DNA from: an uncultured Arthrobacter sp.
GTDB taxonomy: Bacteria; Actinomycetota; Actinomycetes; Actinomycetales; Micrococcaceae
Direction of reading: 5' to 3'
Assembly: GCF_902805515.1 (NCBI RefSeq)
Contig: NZ_CADCTE010000002.1
Coordinates: forward strand, 1-59,579
Length of the DNA: 59,579 nucleotides
Positions 23,029-31,518 of this stretch are shown here, piece after piece (the stretch's first letter is position 1; every line of letters starts with the position of its first letter). Below the pieces are notes generated by a model. It made no database searches and had not been told where the DNA came from. It saw nothing but the letters and a program-made list of their open reading frames with translations. The position numbers and the translations under genes were made by a program.

Positions 23029-23892
23029 TCAGGTGCCGAACCGGTCCAGCGCGACGCGGTAGTGGGCCCAGTACCGGGGACCGGCGGGCAGCAGCGGAAG
23101 TGTGCGCCGGCTTGCCCACTGGAGGGCGCGCAGCGCGGTCCGGTCGCGGCGCCGCCATGGAAGGCCGTAGGCGTCCCGCAGGGCAGGCGGGAGCACTCCG
23201 GCCGCAAGCACCGAGGCTGCCGCCCGAGCCGGTGGTGCCAGGATCGGCGGGTCGGGCGCAAGGATCTGCCGTGCGAGGGCCGAGGCCGTCGGCCCAACGC
23301 GCAGGACATCGCGGACCTGGCCGTCGACGTAGCGCGCCAACCCGGGATAGTCCTCCGGGAGCAGCCGGGCGGGGATGCCGAACTGGTGCGCCAGTCCGGT
23401 CATGTCGCGGTAGTACGCGTCGCGTTCGGCGTCCGGGACCGGGCGGGCGAAGCCGTCCGTGACGGTGACCGCCGTCCAGACGAGCGTCGCGAACACCCAG
23501 AGTGCCAGCTCCGGATCGTCCGCGCGGTAGGGCGTTCCTGCCGGCAGTGACCCGTCCGACCGGGGCAAGGTTCCGTGCACCGGGCGGTGCCGGCGCTGGA
23601 CGTGCCGGGCAGCGGCGCGTACCTGGTCCTGGTCGCCGAAGGTAATGGTCAGGACGGCATCCAGGGTGCCCCGCAGCCGGCGCAGCGGGTCGGAGGAAAA
23701 ACTGCTGTGGGCCCGAACCCCTTCCGCGACCAGCGGGTGTGCCAGCTGCAGCAGGAGCGCGGCCGGGCCCGCGGCGAGCAGGATCCGTTCCCTGCCGATC
23801 CGCCACGCCGCCGACGCCGGGCCGAAGAGGCCCGGGTCCCCGGGGTGCCCCGGCGGCGGGGCCGGCGGGAAGAACGCGTCAAGCCTCGGCAT
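23029..23892 (-). CDS. Oxygenase MpaB-like family protein (DUF2236)
   Basis: 287 residues. The pattern AGPAALLLQLAHPLVAEGVRAHSSF near the N-terminus and LWVFATLVWTAVTVTDGF in the middle are hallmarks of the DUF2236 family, which includes fungal MpaB and the rubber-oxygenase Lcp relatives; the conserved His residues are thought to bind haem in some members. Start: ATG at 23892, since AGGGGG lies 6 nt upstream, while the GTG eight codons earlier has no ribosome site. The substrate is unknown. Confidence 0.82.
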   Translation of the reverse strand: MPRLDAFFPPAPPPGHPGDPGLFGPASAAWRIGRERILLAAGPAALLLQLAHPLVAEGVRAHSSFSSDPLRRLRGTLDAVLTITFGDQDQVRAAARHVQRRHRPVHGTLPRSDGSLPAGTPYRADDPELALWVFATLVWTAVTVTDGFARPVPDAERDAYYRDMTGLAHQFGIPARLLPEDYPGLARYVDGQVRDVLRVGPTASALARQILAPDPPILAPPARAAASVLAAGVLPPALRDAYGLPWRRRDRTALRALQWASRRTLPLLPAGPRYWAHYRVALDRFGT

Positions 23893-23946
23893 CGAGTCCC
23901 CCTGGGCAGGAGACACCGCGGCGCGGGGCGGGCGTCCCGGCCCCGG

Positions 23947-24225
23947 TCACTGACCTTCTGCCTGCTTGGTGGCGGCATCCACGGGCGCGGAGGTGTCCGG
24001 TACTCCCGGAACCCCGGCGTCGTCGTCGACCCACTCCAGCAGGTCACCGGGCTGGCAGCCGAGCACCCTGCACATGGCCTCCAGGGTGGTGAAGCGAACC
24101 GCCTTGGCCCGCCCGTTCTTCAGCACCGCCACATTCGCCGGCGTCAGGCCGATCCTTTCGGCAAACTCGCCCACGCTCATCTTCCGCTTCGCCAGTTCCA
24201 CATCGATCCGCACCACAATGGCCAT
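23947..24225 (-). CDS. XRE-family helix-turn-helix regulator (YozG-like)
   Basis: 92-residue Cro/CI-type DNA-binding protein: the helix-turn-helix covers about residues 14-60 (MSVGEFAERIGLTPANVAVLKNGRAKAVRFTTLEAMCRVLGC). The acidic, proline-containing tail is not conserved. It begins at an ATG that overlaps the stop of the DUF2975 gene (TGATG), so the two are translated together. Small XRE proteins paired with DUF2975 membrane proteins (YozG/YoaS type) form a common two-gene unit of unknown role; the regulator probably controls its own operon. Confidence 0.88.
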   Translation of the reverse strand: MAIVVRIDVELAKRKMSVGEFAERIGLTPANVAVLKNGRAKAVRFTTLEAMCRVLGCQPGDLLEWVDDDAGVPGVPDTSAPVDAATKQAEGQ

Positions 24226-24722
24226 CAAATCACCTCGTCCAGCTCGGTGCGAAGCTTCCGCGCTTCAACGTCCCGGTCCACGGCCTGGGCAAGCAGTGCC
24301 CGCAGCACCAGCACGATGAGGGCCACGGCGGCGATCATGACCGCCACTCCCCCGATCAGCAGGACCACTCCGGGTGCGACCGCCTCGCCGGGAGCGAGGG
24401 CGACGCCCAGCCCGAAGGTGAGCAACGATGCCGCCGTGAAGGCGCCGATGACGATGTCGACGAGCCGGAAGGCGCTTGAGGAGAACACGGTCCCCCGCCT
24501 CACCATCGTCAGCAGCCCCCACACACAGACCATCGCCGTCTGAAGGGCGAGGATGATCAGCACCGTGAGGACGACAAGTGGAGTGCGGATCGCTGCCACG
24601 TCGGGGTCGGCCTCGCGCAGGTCCACCCCGAGCAGGGGAACCATCACAATCTGAACGAACAACGAGCCTGCGAACATCATTCCAAGCACGACGCGCAATG
24701 CAATGACCGTTAGATTTCCCAT
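24225..24722 (-). CDS. DUF2975-family membrane protein (YoaS-like)
   Basis: 165 residues with four membrane helices (about 5-30, 47-70, 86-108 and 118-143). The family is usually found just upstream of a YozG-type XRE regulator, as here (1-nt overlap). The function is unknown; a membrane-linked sensor or stress unit is one guess. The ATG at 24722 has GAGAG about 5 nt upstream. The upstream 78 nt are clearly AT-rich compared with the rest of the window, which suggests a strong promoter or operator region. Confidence 0.85.
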   Translation of the reverse strand: MGNLTVIALRVVLGMMFAGSLFVQIVMVPLLGVDLREADPDVAAIRTPLVVLTVLIILALQTAMVCVWGLLTMVRRGTVFSSSAFRLVDIVIGAFTAASLLTFGLGVALAPGEAVAPGVVLLIGGVAVMIAAVALIVLVLRALLAQAVDRDVEARKLRTELDEVI

Positions 24723-24745
24723 TTTCTCTCCCTTAGCCGTTCAAC

Positions 24746-24803
24746 ACTCTAAAGTTATCGACTTTCAATAGAAACTGCAAGAGATACGATAGTTGGCTAA
24801 CTA
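24746..24803 (-). promoter_or_regulatory. AT-rich promoter/operator region of the DUF2975-XRE operon
   Basis: Contains the short inverted repeat AAAGT-TATCG-ACTTT, the spaced pair TATCG...CGATA, and on the minus strand TAGTTAGCCAACT (24803-24791), one of four copies of a 13-bp motif in this window. The last copy overlaps the stop codon of the gene at 24801. Regulator binding is inferred only. Confidence 0.4.
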
Positions 24804-25679
24804 GAAGTGATGCCGGTTGATCCAGTCCCCCTCGGAGGTCAGGTCGGTGCCCGGCTCTACGTTCAGGGCCTCGAGGACGGGCTCGGCCAGCACCTCGTCG
24901 ATGAAGGCGCGCGTCCCGCAGACGATCGTGGAGTCGAAGTCGATCTCCGAACCGACGAACCAGGCCCGGTCGCCGGGCCAGATCAGCTGGGGCATGGGAC
25001 CTGGGATGCCACCGAACCAGCCAATGCCTGCCCGCAGCGGCCAGGTGGGGTCGGCCAGTTCGTCAGCGGTGGCGTCGAGCAGGATGTAGCGCCGGCCGGG
25101 CAGCTCCAGGTACGGACCCCCTGCCAGGGCAAGGGCGACCGCGGGGTCGACCGCCGCGGCGTAGGCGGACCCCGCCTCGTCGCGGGCAGCCCTCCGCTCC
25201 CCGTGTGAAGCGCCTGCCGGGGTGAAGGGCATCAGCTCCGCACCGGCCACGTCCCAGCCGGACCACAGCCCGAGGGTGAGCGGCGCAGCAGTGGTGGTCG
25301 CCCCGCGTGCCACTGTCAGCAGGACCGCCAGGAGCTCCGGCTCAAGGTGCCCGGGGGCGGGCGCGTCGAGGTCCCACCCGCTCGACAGCCGAAGGGTGAT
25401 ATCGGTGGCACCTGCGATCCCGGCCCACTGCACCTGCGGGTGGATGACCGCCCCCGTGTGCGCCGCGGCCCGTGCCCAGGACCATCGGGTGGGCCCGCCA
25501 GGAAGTCCCGCACCGGGGCCCGTGTCCACCCCGAGCCCCGGCGGTGTGGCCCGGGGCGGGTGGAGCACCCGCGCGTATGCCTCGAAACCGGTGGGCACCA
25601 CACTGCCGACCGAGCCGGCGCGTCCTGTCAGCCGGGGACCGATCCAGCCCCCGCGCCCCGTTTCCCCCGACCACCGCAT
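24801..25679 (-). CDS. Conserved hypothetical protein
   Basis: 292 residues, no signal peptide or membrane helix. Conserved-looking segments are PTGFEAYARVLHP, GYxxWxDVA-like LTLGLWSGWDVAG, LPGRRYILLDA, and the C-terminal GSEIDFDSTIVCGTRAFIDEVL. I recognise the general layout as a hypothetical protein widespread in actinobacteria but know no function for it. The start is ATG 25679; no Shine-Dalgarno is seen, so the start is uncertain. The frame stays open to 26129, but that stretch overlaps the divergent pgm-like gene and is not supported. Confidence 0.65.
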   Translation of the reverse strand: MRWSGETGRGGWIGPRLTGRAGSVGSVVPTGFEAYARVLHPPRATPPGLGVDTGPGAGLPGGPTRWSWARAAAHTGAVIHPQVQWAGIAGATDITLRLSSGWDLDAPAPGHLEPELLAVLLTVARGATTTAAPLTLGLWSGWDVAGAELMPFTPAGASHGERRAARDEAGSAYAAAVDPAVALALAGGPYLELPGRRYILLDATADELADPTWPLRAGIGWFGGIPGPMPQLIWPGDRAWFVGSEIDFDSTIVCGTRAFIDEVLAEPVLEALNVEPGTDLTSEGDWINRHHF

Positions 25680-25958
25680 AGGGAGATGGTGCCATACCGA
25701 TGCATACTGCCCGCTGCGGGCACGGGCCGGGTTTTCTCCACGCCAATCACGTAACACGTCTATCGAAGTAGAACGACCTGTCTGTATAGTGGACACCAGA
25801 ACGCAGCTCAGAATTTCCCTGCCGTTTACTGAGGGTCTCACTGCTGAAGGATTTCCCATGGGTGCCACCGGCTTCCACAGAGCACCGCAGCTTCCAGAGC
25901 GCTGCGGGCCCGGCCCGCTCCCCCGCACTACGGCCGTCCGGACGGGCACGGCACGACC

Positions 25959-26681
25959 ATGAAAGCCCTCTATTCCTGGGTGGACGCGTCCGCGGTGCTG
26001 TTCGACCTCGATGGCGTCCTCACCCCTACGGCCGAGGTTCACGAGACCGCCTGGCGTGAGTTGTTCGAGGGGTACCTGGCCCACTGGCCCGAACGCCGGC
26101 CCTACAGCGGCAGCGACTACTTCGACCATATCGACGGAAAGCCACGCTTCGACGGGGTGCGCGACTTCCTCGCCTCCCGCAGCATCGTCCTCCCAGAGGG
26201 CCCGCCCGACGACGACCCGGCGAGCAACACCGTCTCCTGGCTCGGCAACCGCAAGAACCGGCTGTTCAACGACATCGTCGCCTCGCGTGGGGTGCGCCCC
26301 TTCAGCGGATCGGTGCGTTTCGTCCGAGCAGCCCAGCAGCGCGGCCTGCGGCTCGCGGTGGTTTCCTCCTCGCGGAACGCCGCCGCAGTGCTCCGGGCCG
26401 CCGGACTCGAGGAATATTTCCCGGTCGTCGTCGACGGTACGGTCGCGGCAGGGGCAGGGCTCCCGGGCAAGCCCGATCCTGCCACCTTCGAATACGCCGC
26501 CTCACTTCTGGGGCTGCCCGCGGCGTCCTGCATTGTGGTCGAGGACGCCGTCTCCGGCGTCCGCGCCGGAAGCGCAGGCCGCTTCCATTCGGTAATCGGC
26601 GTCGAACGCGGAGCCGGCAGGCAGAACCTGCTCGACGCCGGCGCCACCCTGGTGGTTGATGACCTTGACCAACTCCTCTAG
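25959..26681 (+). CDS. Beta-phosphoglucomutase-like HAD hydrolase
   Basis: 240-residue HAD-superfamily protein of the beta-PGM type, which interconverts beta-glucose-1-phosphate and glucose-6-phosphate. The nucleophile motif is VLFDLDGVLTPTAEVH (Asp16 and Asp18); VVSSSRNAAAVL, a Lys in GKPDPATFEYAA, and VVEDAVSGVRAG complete the set. It lies 42 nt upstream of the GH65 phosphorylase, the classic pairing in which the phosphorylase releases beta-glucose-1-phosphate and this enzyme feeds it to glycolysis. No strong ribosome site was seen for the ATG. Confidence 0.88.
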   Translation: MKALYSWVDASAVLFDLDGVLTPTAEVHETAWRELFEGYLAHWPERRPYSGSDYFDHIDGKPRFDGVRDFLASRSIVLPEGPPDDDPASNTVSWLGNRKNRLFNDIVASRGVRPFSGSVRFVRAAQQRGLRLAVVSSSRNAAAVLRAAGLEEYFPVVVDGTVAAGAGLPGKPDPATFEYAASLLGLPAASCIVVEDAVSGVRAGSAGRFHSVIGVERGAGRQNLLDAGATLVVDDLDQLL

Positions 26682-26723
26682 CACCCCGCTCCTCCGCCCA
26701 CCCCTCACGAAGGGCTGCCGATC

Positions 26724-29123
26724 ATGGCACTGATCAACGCCGACCGCGACCGTTTTCCCTGCCACCCCTGGCAGTTGGTGGAGACCTGCTTCACGCCGGG
26801 TAATACCGGCGCGGTCGAGACGATTTTCGCCATCGGCAACGGTTTCCTCGGTGTCCGGGGAGCCCACTGGTCACCTGCGGACGCGGAGCTGCCCGGCAGC
26901 TTCATCAACGGTTTCCATGAGACCTGGGACATCCAGCACGCGGAGAATGCCTTCGGTTTCGCCCGCACCGGGCAACGCATCCTGTACGTACCGGACGCCA
27001 ACAACTTCACGGTCGTCATCGACGGCGAAACGCTCACCCTCGCCGGCTCGGCCGTCGTCGATTACCGGCGCACCATCGACTTCACCACCGGCCTGTACGA
27101 GTGCCGGGTGACCTGGGCGTGCCGGTCCGGGGCCACGGTCACCACGGTGGAGCGCCGGGCCGTGGGGCAGCAGACGCGCGGCGGCCTGGCCATCACCCTC
27201 GAGCTGATGACGGACAGGCAGGTCTCGGTCGATATCACCTCCTCCATCGTGAACCGGCAGGACCAGCCGGCTGAGGATCATTCCAGCCACGATCCACGCC
27301 GCTCGGGCCGGCACGCCGAACGGGTGCTGCTGCCCCTGCGGCTTGAGGGAAGCAACGGCTCGCTCCGGCTCGCCTGGGAGACCTCCGAGTCCAAGCAGAA
27401 AATCGGCGTCGCCGTCGATCACCGGATCTCCGGCCCCCAGCAGCCCTTCACCACCCAGGCCGACCAGGACGAAAGCGTCGTCCGGTACGTGCTGGCGGTC
27501 GATGAAGGCGCTCCCCTGCTGCTCGAAAAGAGCGTCGCCTACGCCTTCACCACCGCCGGTGAAGGGTCCGACATCCAGGAGGCGGCCGAAGCGGCCCTGA
27601 AACCCACCGCGGCGATCTTCGCCGAGAGCGCGGAGCACTACCGGCGTTACTGGTCGACCGCCGATATCCGCATCGGAGGCCAGGAAGAACTCCAGCAGGC
27701 CGTGCGGTGGAACCTGTTCCAGCTGGAGCAGGGCACGGCGCAGGCGGGAGTCGCGGGAATCCCGGCCAAGGGAGTCAGCGGCTCGGGCTACCAGGGCCAC
27801 TATTTCTGGGACCAGGAGATCTACCTCCTTCCCTTCCTCACCTATTCGAACCCCCGGGGCGCGCGGCGGGTGCTTGAGTTCCGCCACGCACTCCTTCCCG
27901 AAGCCCGGATGCGCGCCGACGAGCTGAACGTCGACGGAGCGCTGTTCCCCTGGCGCACCATCAACGGACTGGAGGCCAGCGCCTACTACGCGTCCGGCAC
28001 GGCCCAGTTCCACATCGGCGCCGCGATCGCCTTTGCTGCGAACCGGTACAGCTGGGCGAGCGGCGATACCGCCTTCCGTCAGTCCGAGGGCGCCGACCTG
28101 ATCATCGAGACGGCGCGGATGTGGATGTCCCTTGGCTTCTTCGGCAAGCGCGGAGCCTTCCACATCCACGGCGTCACCGGTCCGGACGAGTACACGGCAG
28201 TGGTCAACGACAACCTGTATACGAACGTCATGGCCCGGTTCAACCTCCGCGCCGCCGCGGCCCTTCAGCACCCGGGCGTCGACGAAGGCGAACGGGACCT
28301 GTGGCTGCAGGCCGCTGCGCGCATGCAGATGCCTTACGACGACACCCTCGAGGTGTACTCCCAGGACGCCGACTTCATGACCCTCGAACCGTGGGACTGG
28401 TCCACGCCCCGCTCGCAGTACCCGCTGCTGCTCCACTTCCACCCGCTGGTGATCTACCGGCACCAGGTGCTCAAGCAGGCGGACACCGTGCTGGCCATGT
28501 TCCTCCAGTGGCAGGACTTCACCGCCGCGGAAAAGCAGCGCGCGTTCGACTTCTACGATCCGCTCACCACCGGGGACTCCACGCTTTCGCCCTGTGTCCA
28601 GGGCATTATGGCCGCGGAGGTCGGCTACGGCGACGTCGCACTGGCCCACTTCACCGACGCCGCCTTCATCGACCTTGACGACTCCCATGCGAACACCATC
28701 GACGGCGTCCACATCGCCGCCGCCGGCGGGGTGTGGCTGTCGCTGGTCAATGGCTTTGCCGGTTTCCGCGACCAGGGGCCGGTGCCCTACTTCGACCCGC
28801 GGCTGCCAGCGGCGTGGACCTCCCTGGAGTTCCATCTGAAGCTCCGCGGCGGCACGCTGCAGGTCGCACTGGCCCGGGGATCGATCACCCTGAGCTTCGA
28901 CGGCGACGGCCCCCTCGACGTCCAGGTGCGGGACGAACTGGTCTCCGTGGGCGCCCGGGAGGTCACGGTGATGCTGCCGGCCCGGGAGGCGCCGGTGCCG
29001 TCGGTGTTCCGCAGCAGCTTCGCGACCGCAGGCATGCCCATCGTGCAGGCACGCCCCACCGGTCAGCGGGCGGTGCCGACCGGTCAGCAGGCCCCGTCTG
29101 CCGATCAGCGGGCGGCCCACTGA
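26724..29123 (+). CDS. GH65 disaccharide phosphorylase (maltose/trehalose/kojibiose type)
   Basis: 799-residue family 65 glycoside phosphorylase. The N-terminal beta-sandwich is followed by the (alpha/alpha)6 barrel. The catalytic acid is Glu489 in HGVTGPDEYT; GHYFWDQEIYLLP and FPWRTINGLE are further conserved blocks, and the phosphate-binding region HANTIDGVHIAAAGG is present. The exact disaccharide (maltose, trehalose, kojibiose or nigerose) cannot be assigned by eye. The tail after ~775 is repetitive and Gln/Ala-rich (PTGQRAVPTGQQAPSADQ). Ribosome site GAAGGG is upstream of the ATG. It forms an operon with the beta-phosphoglucomutase gene. Confidence 0.9.
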   Translation: MALINADRDRFPCHPWQLVETCFTPGNTGAVETIFAIGNGFLGVRGAHWSPADAELPGSFINGFHETWDIQHAENAFGFARTGQRILYVPDANNFTVVIDGETLTLAGSAVVDYRRTIDFTTGLYECRVTWACRSGATVTTVERRAVGQQTRGGLAITLELMTDRQVSVDITSSIVNRQDQPAEDHSSHDPRRSGRHAERVLLPLRLEGSNGSLRLAWETSESKQKIGVAVDHRISGPQQPFTTQADQDESVVRYVLAVDEGAPLLLEKSVAYAFTTAGEGSDIQEAAEAALKPTAAIFAESAEHYRRYWSTADIRIGGQEELQQAVRWNLFQLEQGTAQAGVAGIPAKGVSGSGYQGHYFWDQEIYLLPFLTYSNPRGARRVLEFRHALLPEARMRADELNVDGALFPWRTINGLEASAYYASGTAQFHIGAAIAFAANRYSWASGDTAFRQSEGADLIIETARMWMSLGFFGKRGAFHIHGVTGPDEYTAVVNDNLYTNVMARFNLRAAAALQHPGVDEGERDLWLQAAARMQMPYDDTLEVYSQDADFMTLEPWDWSTPRSQYPLLLHFHPLVIYRHQVLKQADTVLAMFLQWQDFTAAEKQRAFDFYDPLTTGDSTLSPCVQGIMAAEVGYGDVALAHFTDAAFIDLDDSHANTIDGVHIAAAGGVWLSLVNGFAGFRDQGPVPYFDPRLPAAWTSLEFHLKLRGGTLQVALARGSITLSFDGDGPLDVQVRDELVSVGAREVTVMLPAREAPVPSVFRSSFATAGMPIVQARPTGQRAVPTGQQAPSADQRAAH

Positions 29124-29262
29124 GGCAGAAATCAGGGGCTCCCGGGCGCCGGGGCACGTACAATCGCAGATAGGAGCGAAAGCGGCCCGCCCGGCCGCGG
29201 ACCGGACCGTCCGTGAAGCCCGCCAGCCGCCGCCGCTCCCCCTCCACGGGTTAGGAAATGCC

Positions 29263-29850
29263 ATGGCAATGCAGGCGGAGCTCGAGGAGCCCCGCGAACG
29301 GATCCTTTCGGCGGCGTACCGGCTCTTTATGCAGCGCGGCATCCGGGACGTGGGCGTCAACGAGCTGATCCGTGAGGCGGGCATCGCCAAGGCGACCTTC
29401 TACTACCACTTTCAGTCGAAGGACGACCTGGTCCTCGCCTTCCTCGCCCGCCGGGAGGAGGTCTTCACCGACGGTTATCTCGTTGCGGAATCCACCAGGC
29501 GGGGGAACACCCCCGAGGAGCGCCTGCTCGCCATCTTCGACGTCCTCGACGAGTGGTTCCACCGGCCGGATTATGAATCCTGTTCCTACATCAAGGTCCT
29601 GTTCGAGCTGGGTTACAGCCACCCGCTGGGCCGCGCCAGCGCCGAGTACCTGACGAAGATGCGGGTGGGCGTCCAGACCCTCGCGGGAGAGGCCGGACTG
29701 ACCGACCCCGAGGGCTTCGCCCATGCCTGGGTGCTGCTGATGAAGGGCGCCATCGTGGCGGCCGCCGAGTCCGACCCCCGCGCCGCCCAACGGGCCATGC
29801 CGCTGGCCCGGTGGCTGATCGACCAGCACCAGCTGGCCGTCCGCGTCTGA
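29263..29850 (+). CDS. TetR/AcrR-family transcriptional regulator
   Basis: 195 residues. The N-terminal helix-turn-helix covers about 13-58 (ERILSAAYRLFMQRGIRDVGVNELIREAGIAKATFYYHFQSKDDLV, trimmed here to its start and end as ERILSAA ... FYYHFQSKDDL). The C-terminal effector domain is divergent. The start ATG has AGGAA upstream. It lies 142 nt upstream of the SRPBCC gene, whose promoter region has a 7-bp inverted repeat that could be its operator; this is inference. Confidence 0.88.
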   Translation: MAMQAELEEPRERILSAAYRLFMQRGIRDVGVNELIREAGIAKATFYYHFQSKDDLVLAFLARREEVFTDGYLVAESTRRGNTPEERLLAIFDVLDEWFHRPDYESCSYIKVLFELGYSHPLGRASAEYLTKMRVGVQTLAGEAGLTDPEGFAHAWVLLMKGAIVAAAESDPRAAQRAMPLARWLIDQHQLAVRV

Positions 29851-29929
29851 GCGGAAACGCACCTCCGGCGGCCCGAACGGGCGCCGTGACGACGCACGGT
29901 GCCCTAGCGACGGCACCCGGGCGAATGTA

Positions 29930-29965
29930 TAGTAAGCATACTGACGAATCGTTACCGGTTCGTCA
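29930..29965 (+). promoter_or_regulatory. Promoter/operator region of the SRPBCC gene
   Basis: TAGTAAGCATACT (29930-29942), one of four copies of a 13-bp motif in this window, is directly followed by TGACGAA-N10-TTCGTCA (arms 29942-29948 and 29959-29965), a perfect 7-bp inverted repeat with ACCGGT in its loop. A GAAGGAG ribosome site follows at about 29979-29985, before the ATG at 29993. Repressor binding, for example by the neighbouring TetR, is inferred. Confidence 0.45.
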
Positions 29966-29992
29966 CCGCCCGTTCCAATCGAAGGAGACACG

Positions 29993-30916
29993 ATGAGCAC
30001 GAAGGTCGAAAAGCGCATCCTGGTGAACGTGCCGGTGAGCACCGCCTACAACCAGTGGACCCAGTTTGAGGACTTCCCCCAGTTCATGGGCGGCATCAAG
30101 AGTGTGACGCAGCTGAGCGACGACCGCCTCGAATGGGTGGCCGAGATCGGCGGAATCCGCCGCCAGTGGGAGGCGAGGATCCTGGAGCAGGTGCCGGACC
30201 GCAAGGTCTCCTGGGCGGCTACCGAGGGCGCCACCAACGCCGGTTCGGTCACCTTTGAGGACCTCGGAGGCAGCCAGACCTCCGTCACCCTGTTCCTCGA
30301 GTACGAGCCCGAGGGAGTCGTGGAGAAGGTCGGCGACAAGCTGAACGTCGTCGAGAAGCAGGCCGAAGGCGACCTCGAGCGGTTCAAGGCCTTCATCGAG
30401 TCCGAAGGCTATGCCAGCGGCGCCTGGCGCGGTTCGGTCAATGAAGGCGGTGCCGTCGGCACCCCCGGCGTCGAGCACGCGGCCGAATCCCGCGGCGACT
30501 CCGGCAAGGCCGGTGTTTCGGGCAAGGTGGTGGCCGGAGCCGTCGGCCTGGCCGCCGCTGCCGCGGTCGGTGCTGCCGCCGCCGGGCGCAGCAAGGACAC
30601 CGAAACGGAGGTGGACGAGACGATCACCCCGGTCACCCCGGTCACTACCACTCCCGTTACCGAGACCGTGGCCGCTCCGACCGGCGTGACCTCCGACGAG
30701 GTCGCCGACCGGGACGTCTCAACGCCCTTCGACCAGACCAACGGCCTGGCCGATGTCGGCGGCGAATCCGACGGGACCGCGCAGAGCGACACCACGAGTG
30801 CGGCGGACCGCCTTACGGACCGCGGCACCGATCCGCTCCGCGGCGACGACCCGCTCCGCGGCGACGACCCGCTCCGCGGCGACGACCCGCTCCGTGGCAA
30901 CGGGCCGGTCCGCTGA
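29993..30916 (+). CDS. SRPBCC-family protein with Ala-rich segment and C-terminal DPLRGD repeats
   Basis: 307 residues. Residues 1-145 form a polyketide-cyclase/dehydrase-like (SRPBCC) domain: KRILVNVPVSTAYNQWTQFEDFPQFM, a core seen in many small actinobacterial stress proteins (given here as VPVSTAYNQW and EDFPQFM). Residues 178-196 are almost all Ala/Gly/Val and may be one membrane helix or a flexible linker. An acidic Thr-rich stretch follows, then four DPLRGD repeats (residues 280-303). No catalytic residue can be named. A strong ribosome site (GAAGGAG) and an AT-richer promoter suggest good or inducible expression. It is followed by a very strong terminator. Confidence 0.82.
   Translation: MSTKVEKRILVNVPVSTAYNQWTQFEDFPQFMGGIKSVTQLSDDRLEWVAEIGGIRRQWEARILEQVPDRKVSWAATEGATNAGSVTFEDLGGSQTSVTLFLEYEPEGVVEKVGDKLNVVEKQAEGDLERFKAFIESEGYASGAWRGSVNEGGAVGTPGVEHAAESRGDSGKAGVSGKVVAGAVGLAAAAAVGAAAAGRSKDTETEVDETITPVTPVTTTPVTETVAAPTGVTSDEVADRDVSTPFDQTNGLADVGGESDGTAQSDTTSAADRLTDRGTDPLRGDDPLRGDDPLRGDDPLRGNGPVR
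30830..30901 (+). repeat. In-frame tandem repeat, 4 x 18 bp (DPLRGD)
   Basis: Four consecutive 18-bp units within the SRPBCC gene, the first three nearly identical and the fourth changed at two or three positions (DPLRGN). The length is a multiple of 3, so copy number could vary without breaking the frame. Confidence 0.9.
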
Positions 30917-30941
30917 CCGGAGCTCCCGCCCTCCGAAAGGA

Positions 30942-30985
30942 GACACAAGAAGCCCGCGGCCGTCCGGCCGCGGGCTTCTTGTGTC
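30942..30985 (+). terminator. Strong hairpin terminator after the SRPBCC gene
   Basis: Perfect inverted repeat, 20-bp arms (30942-30961 and 30966-30985) around a GTCC loop, 26 nt after the stop codon. The right arm contains CTTCTTGTGT but no clean T-run. Confidence 0.85.
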
Positions 30986-31049
30986 CGCGGCCCCGCACCG
31001 CCTAGGCTGGCGCCACGTCGACCCCTGAGAAAGCGCGGACGCACACGCC

Positions 31050-31481
31050 ATGGCAGAGAACAAGACCCAGCCGGCCCGCACGGATCCGGCCGCGTTCCTT
31101 GAGGGCGTCCCGAACGCCTCCCGCCGGCGCGACGGACAGGCACTGCTGGCCCTCATGCAGGAGGTGACCGGCGCCCCTCCCGTCGTGTGGGGGCCCTCGA
31201 TGGTCGGCTTCGGCAGGTACTCCTACCGCTATGCCTCGGGACGCGAGGGGAACGCGCTCGCCGTCGGGTTTTCACCGCGCAGCTCGGCCCTGGTCCTCTA
31301 CGGGCTGACCGTTGCACCGGAAGCGGCCGGGCTCCTGGAGCGGCTCGGCCCGCACCGCACCAGCGTCGCGTGCCTCTACGTCTCCTCGCTGGCCAAGGTC
31401 GACATGGGCGTCCTTGAGGAACTGATCCGGGTTGGATACACACACATGACCACCACCGATTTCACCGTCCCGCCGGCCTGA
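31050..31481 (+). CDS. DUF1801-family protein
   Basis: 143-residue single-domain protein of the DUF1801 (YdhG-like) family. Recognisable features are the R-x2-DG-x-AL-x-ALM helix near residues 25-37, VWGPSMVGFGRYSYRYASGREG at about 46-67 (VWGPSMVGFG and YRYASGREG), and a C-terminal VLEELIRVGYTHM. No enzyme activity is known for the family. A TAGGCT box at 31003-31008 could be its -10, giving a leader of about 35 nt. Confidence 0.8.
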   Translation: MAENKTQPARTDPAAFLEGVPNASRRRDGQALLALMQEVTGAPPVVWGPSMVGFGRYSYRYASGREGNALAVGFSPRSSALVLYGLTVAPEAAGLLERLGPHRTSVACLYVSSLAKVDMGVLEELIRVGYTHMTTTDFTVPPA

Positions 31482-31518
31482 GCCAACCCGGAACGCACAG
31501 CGGCGGCCGCCCGGACCC

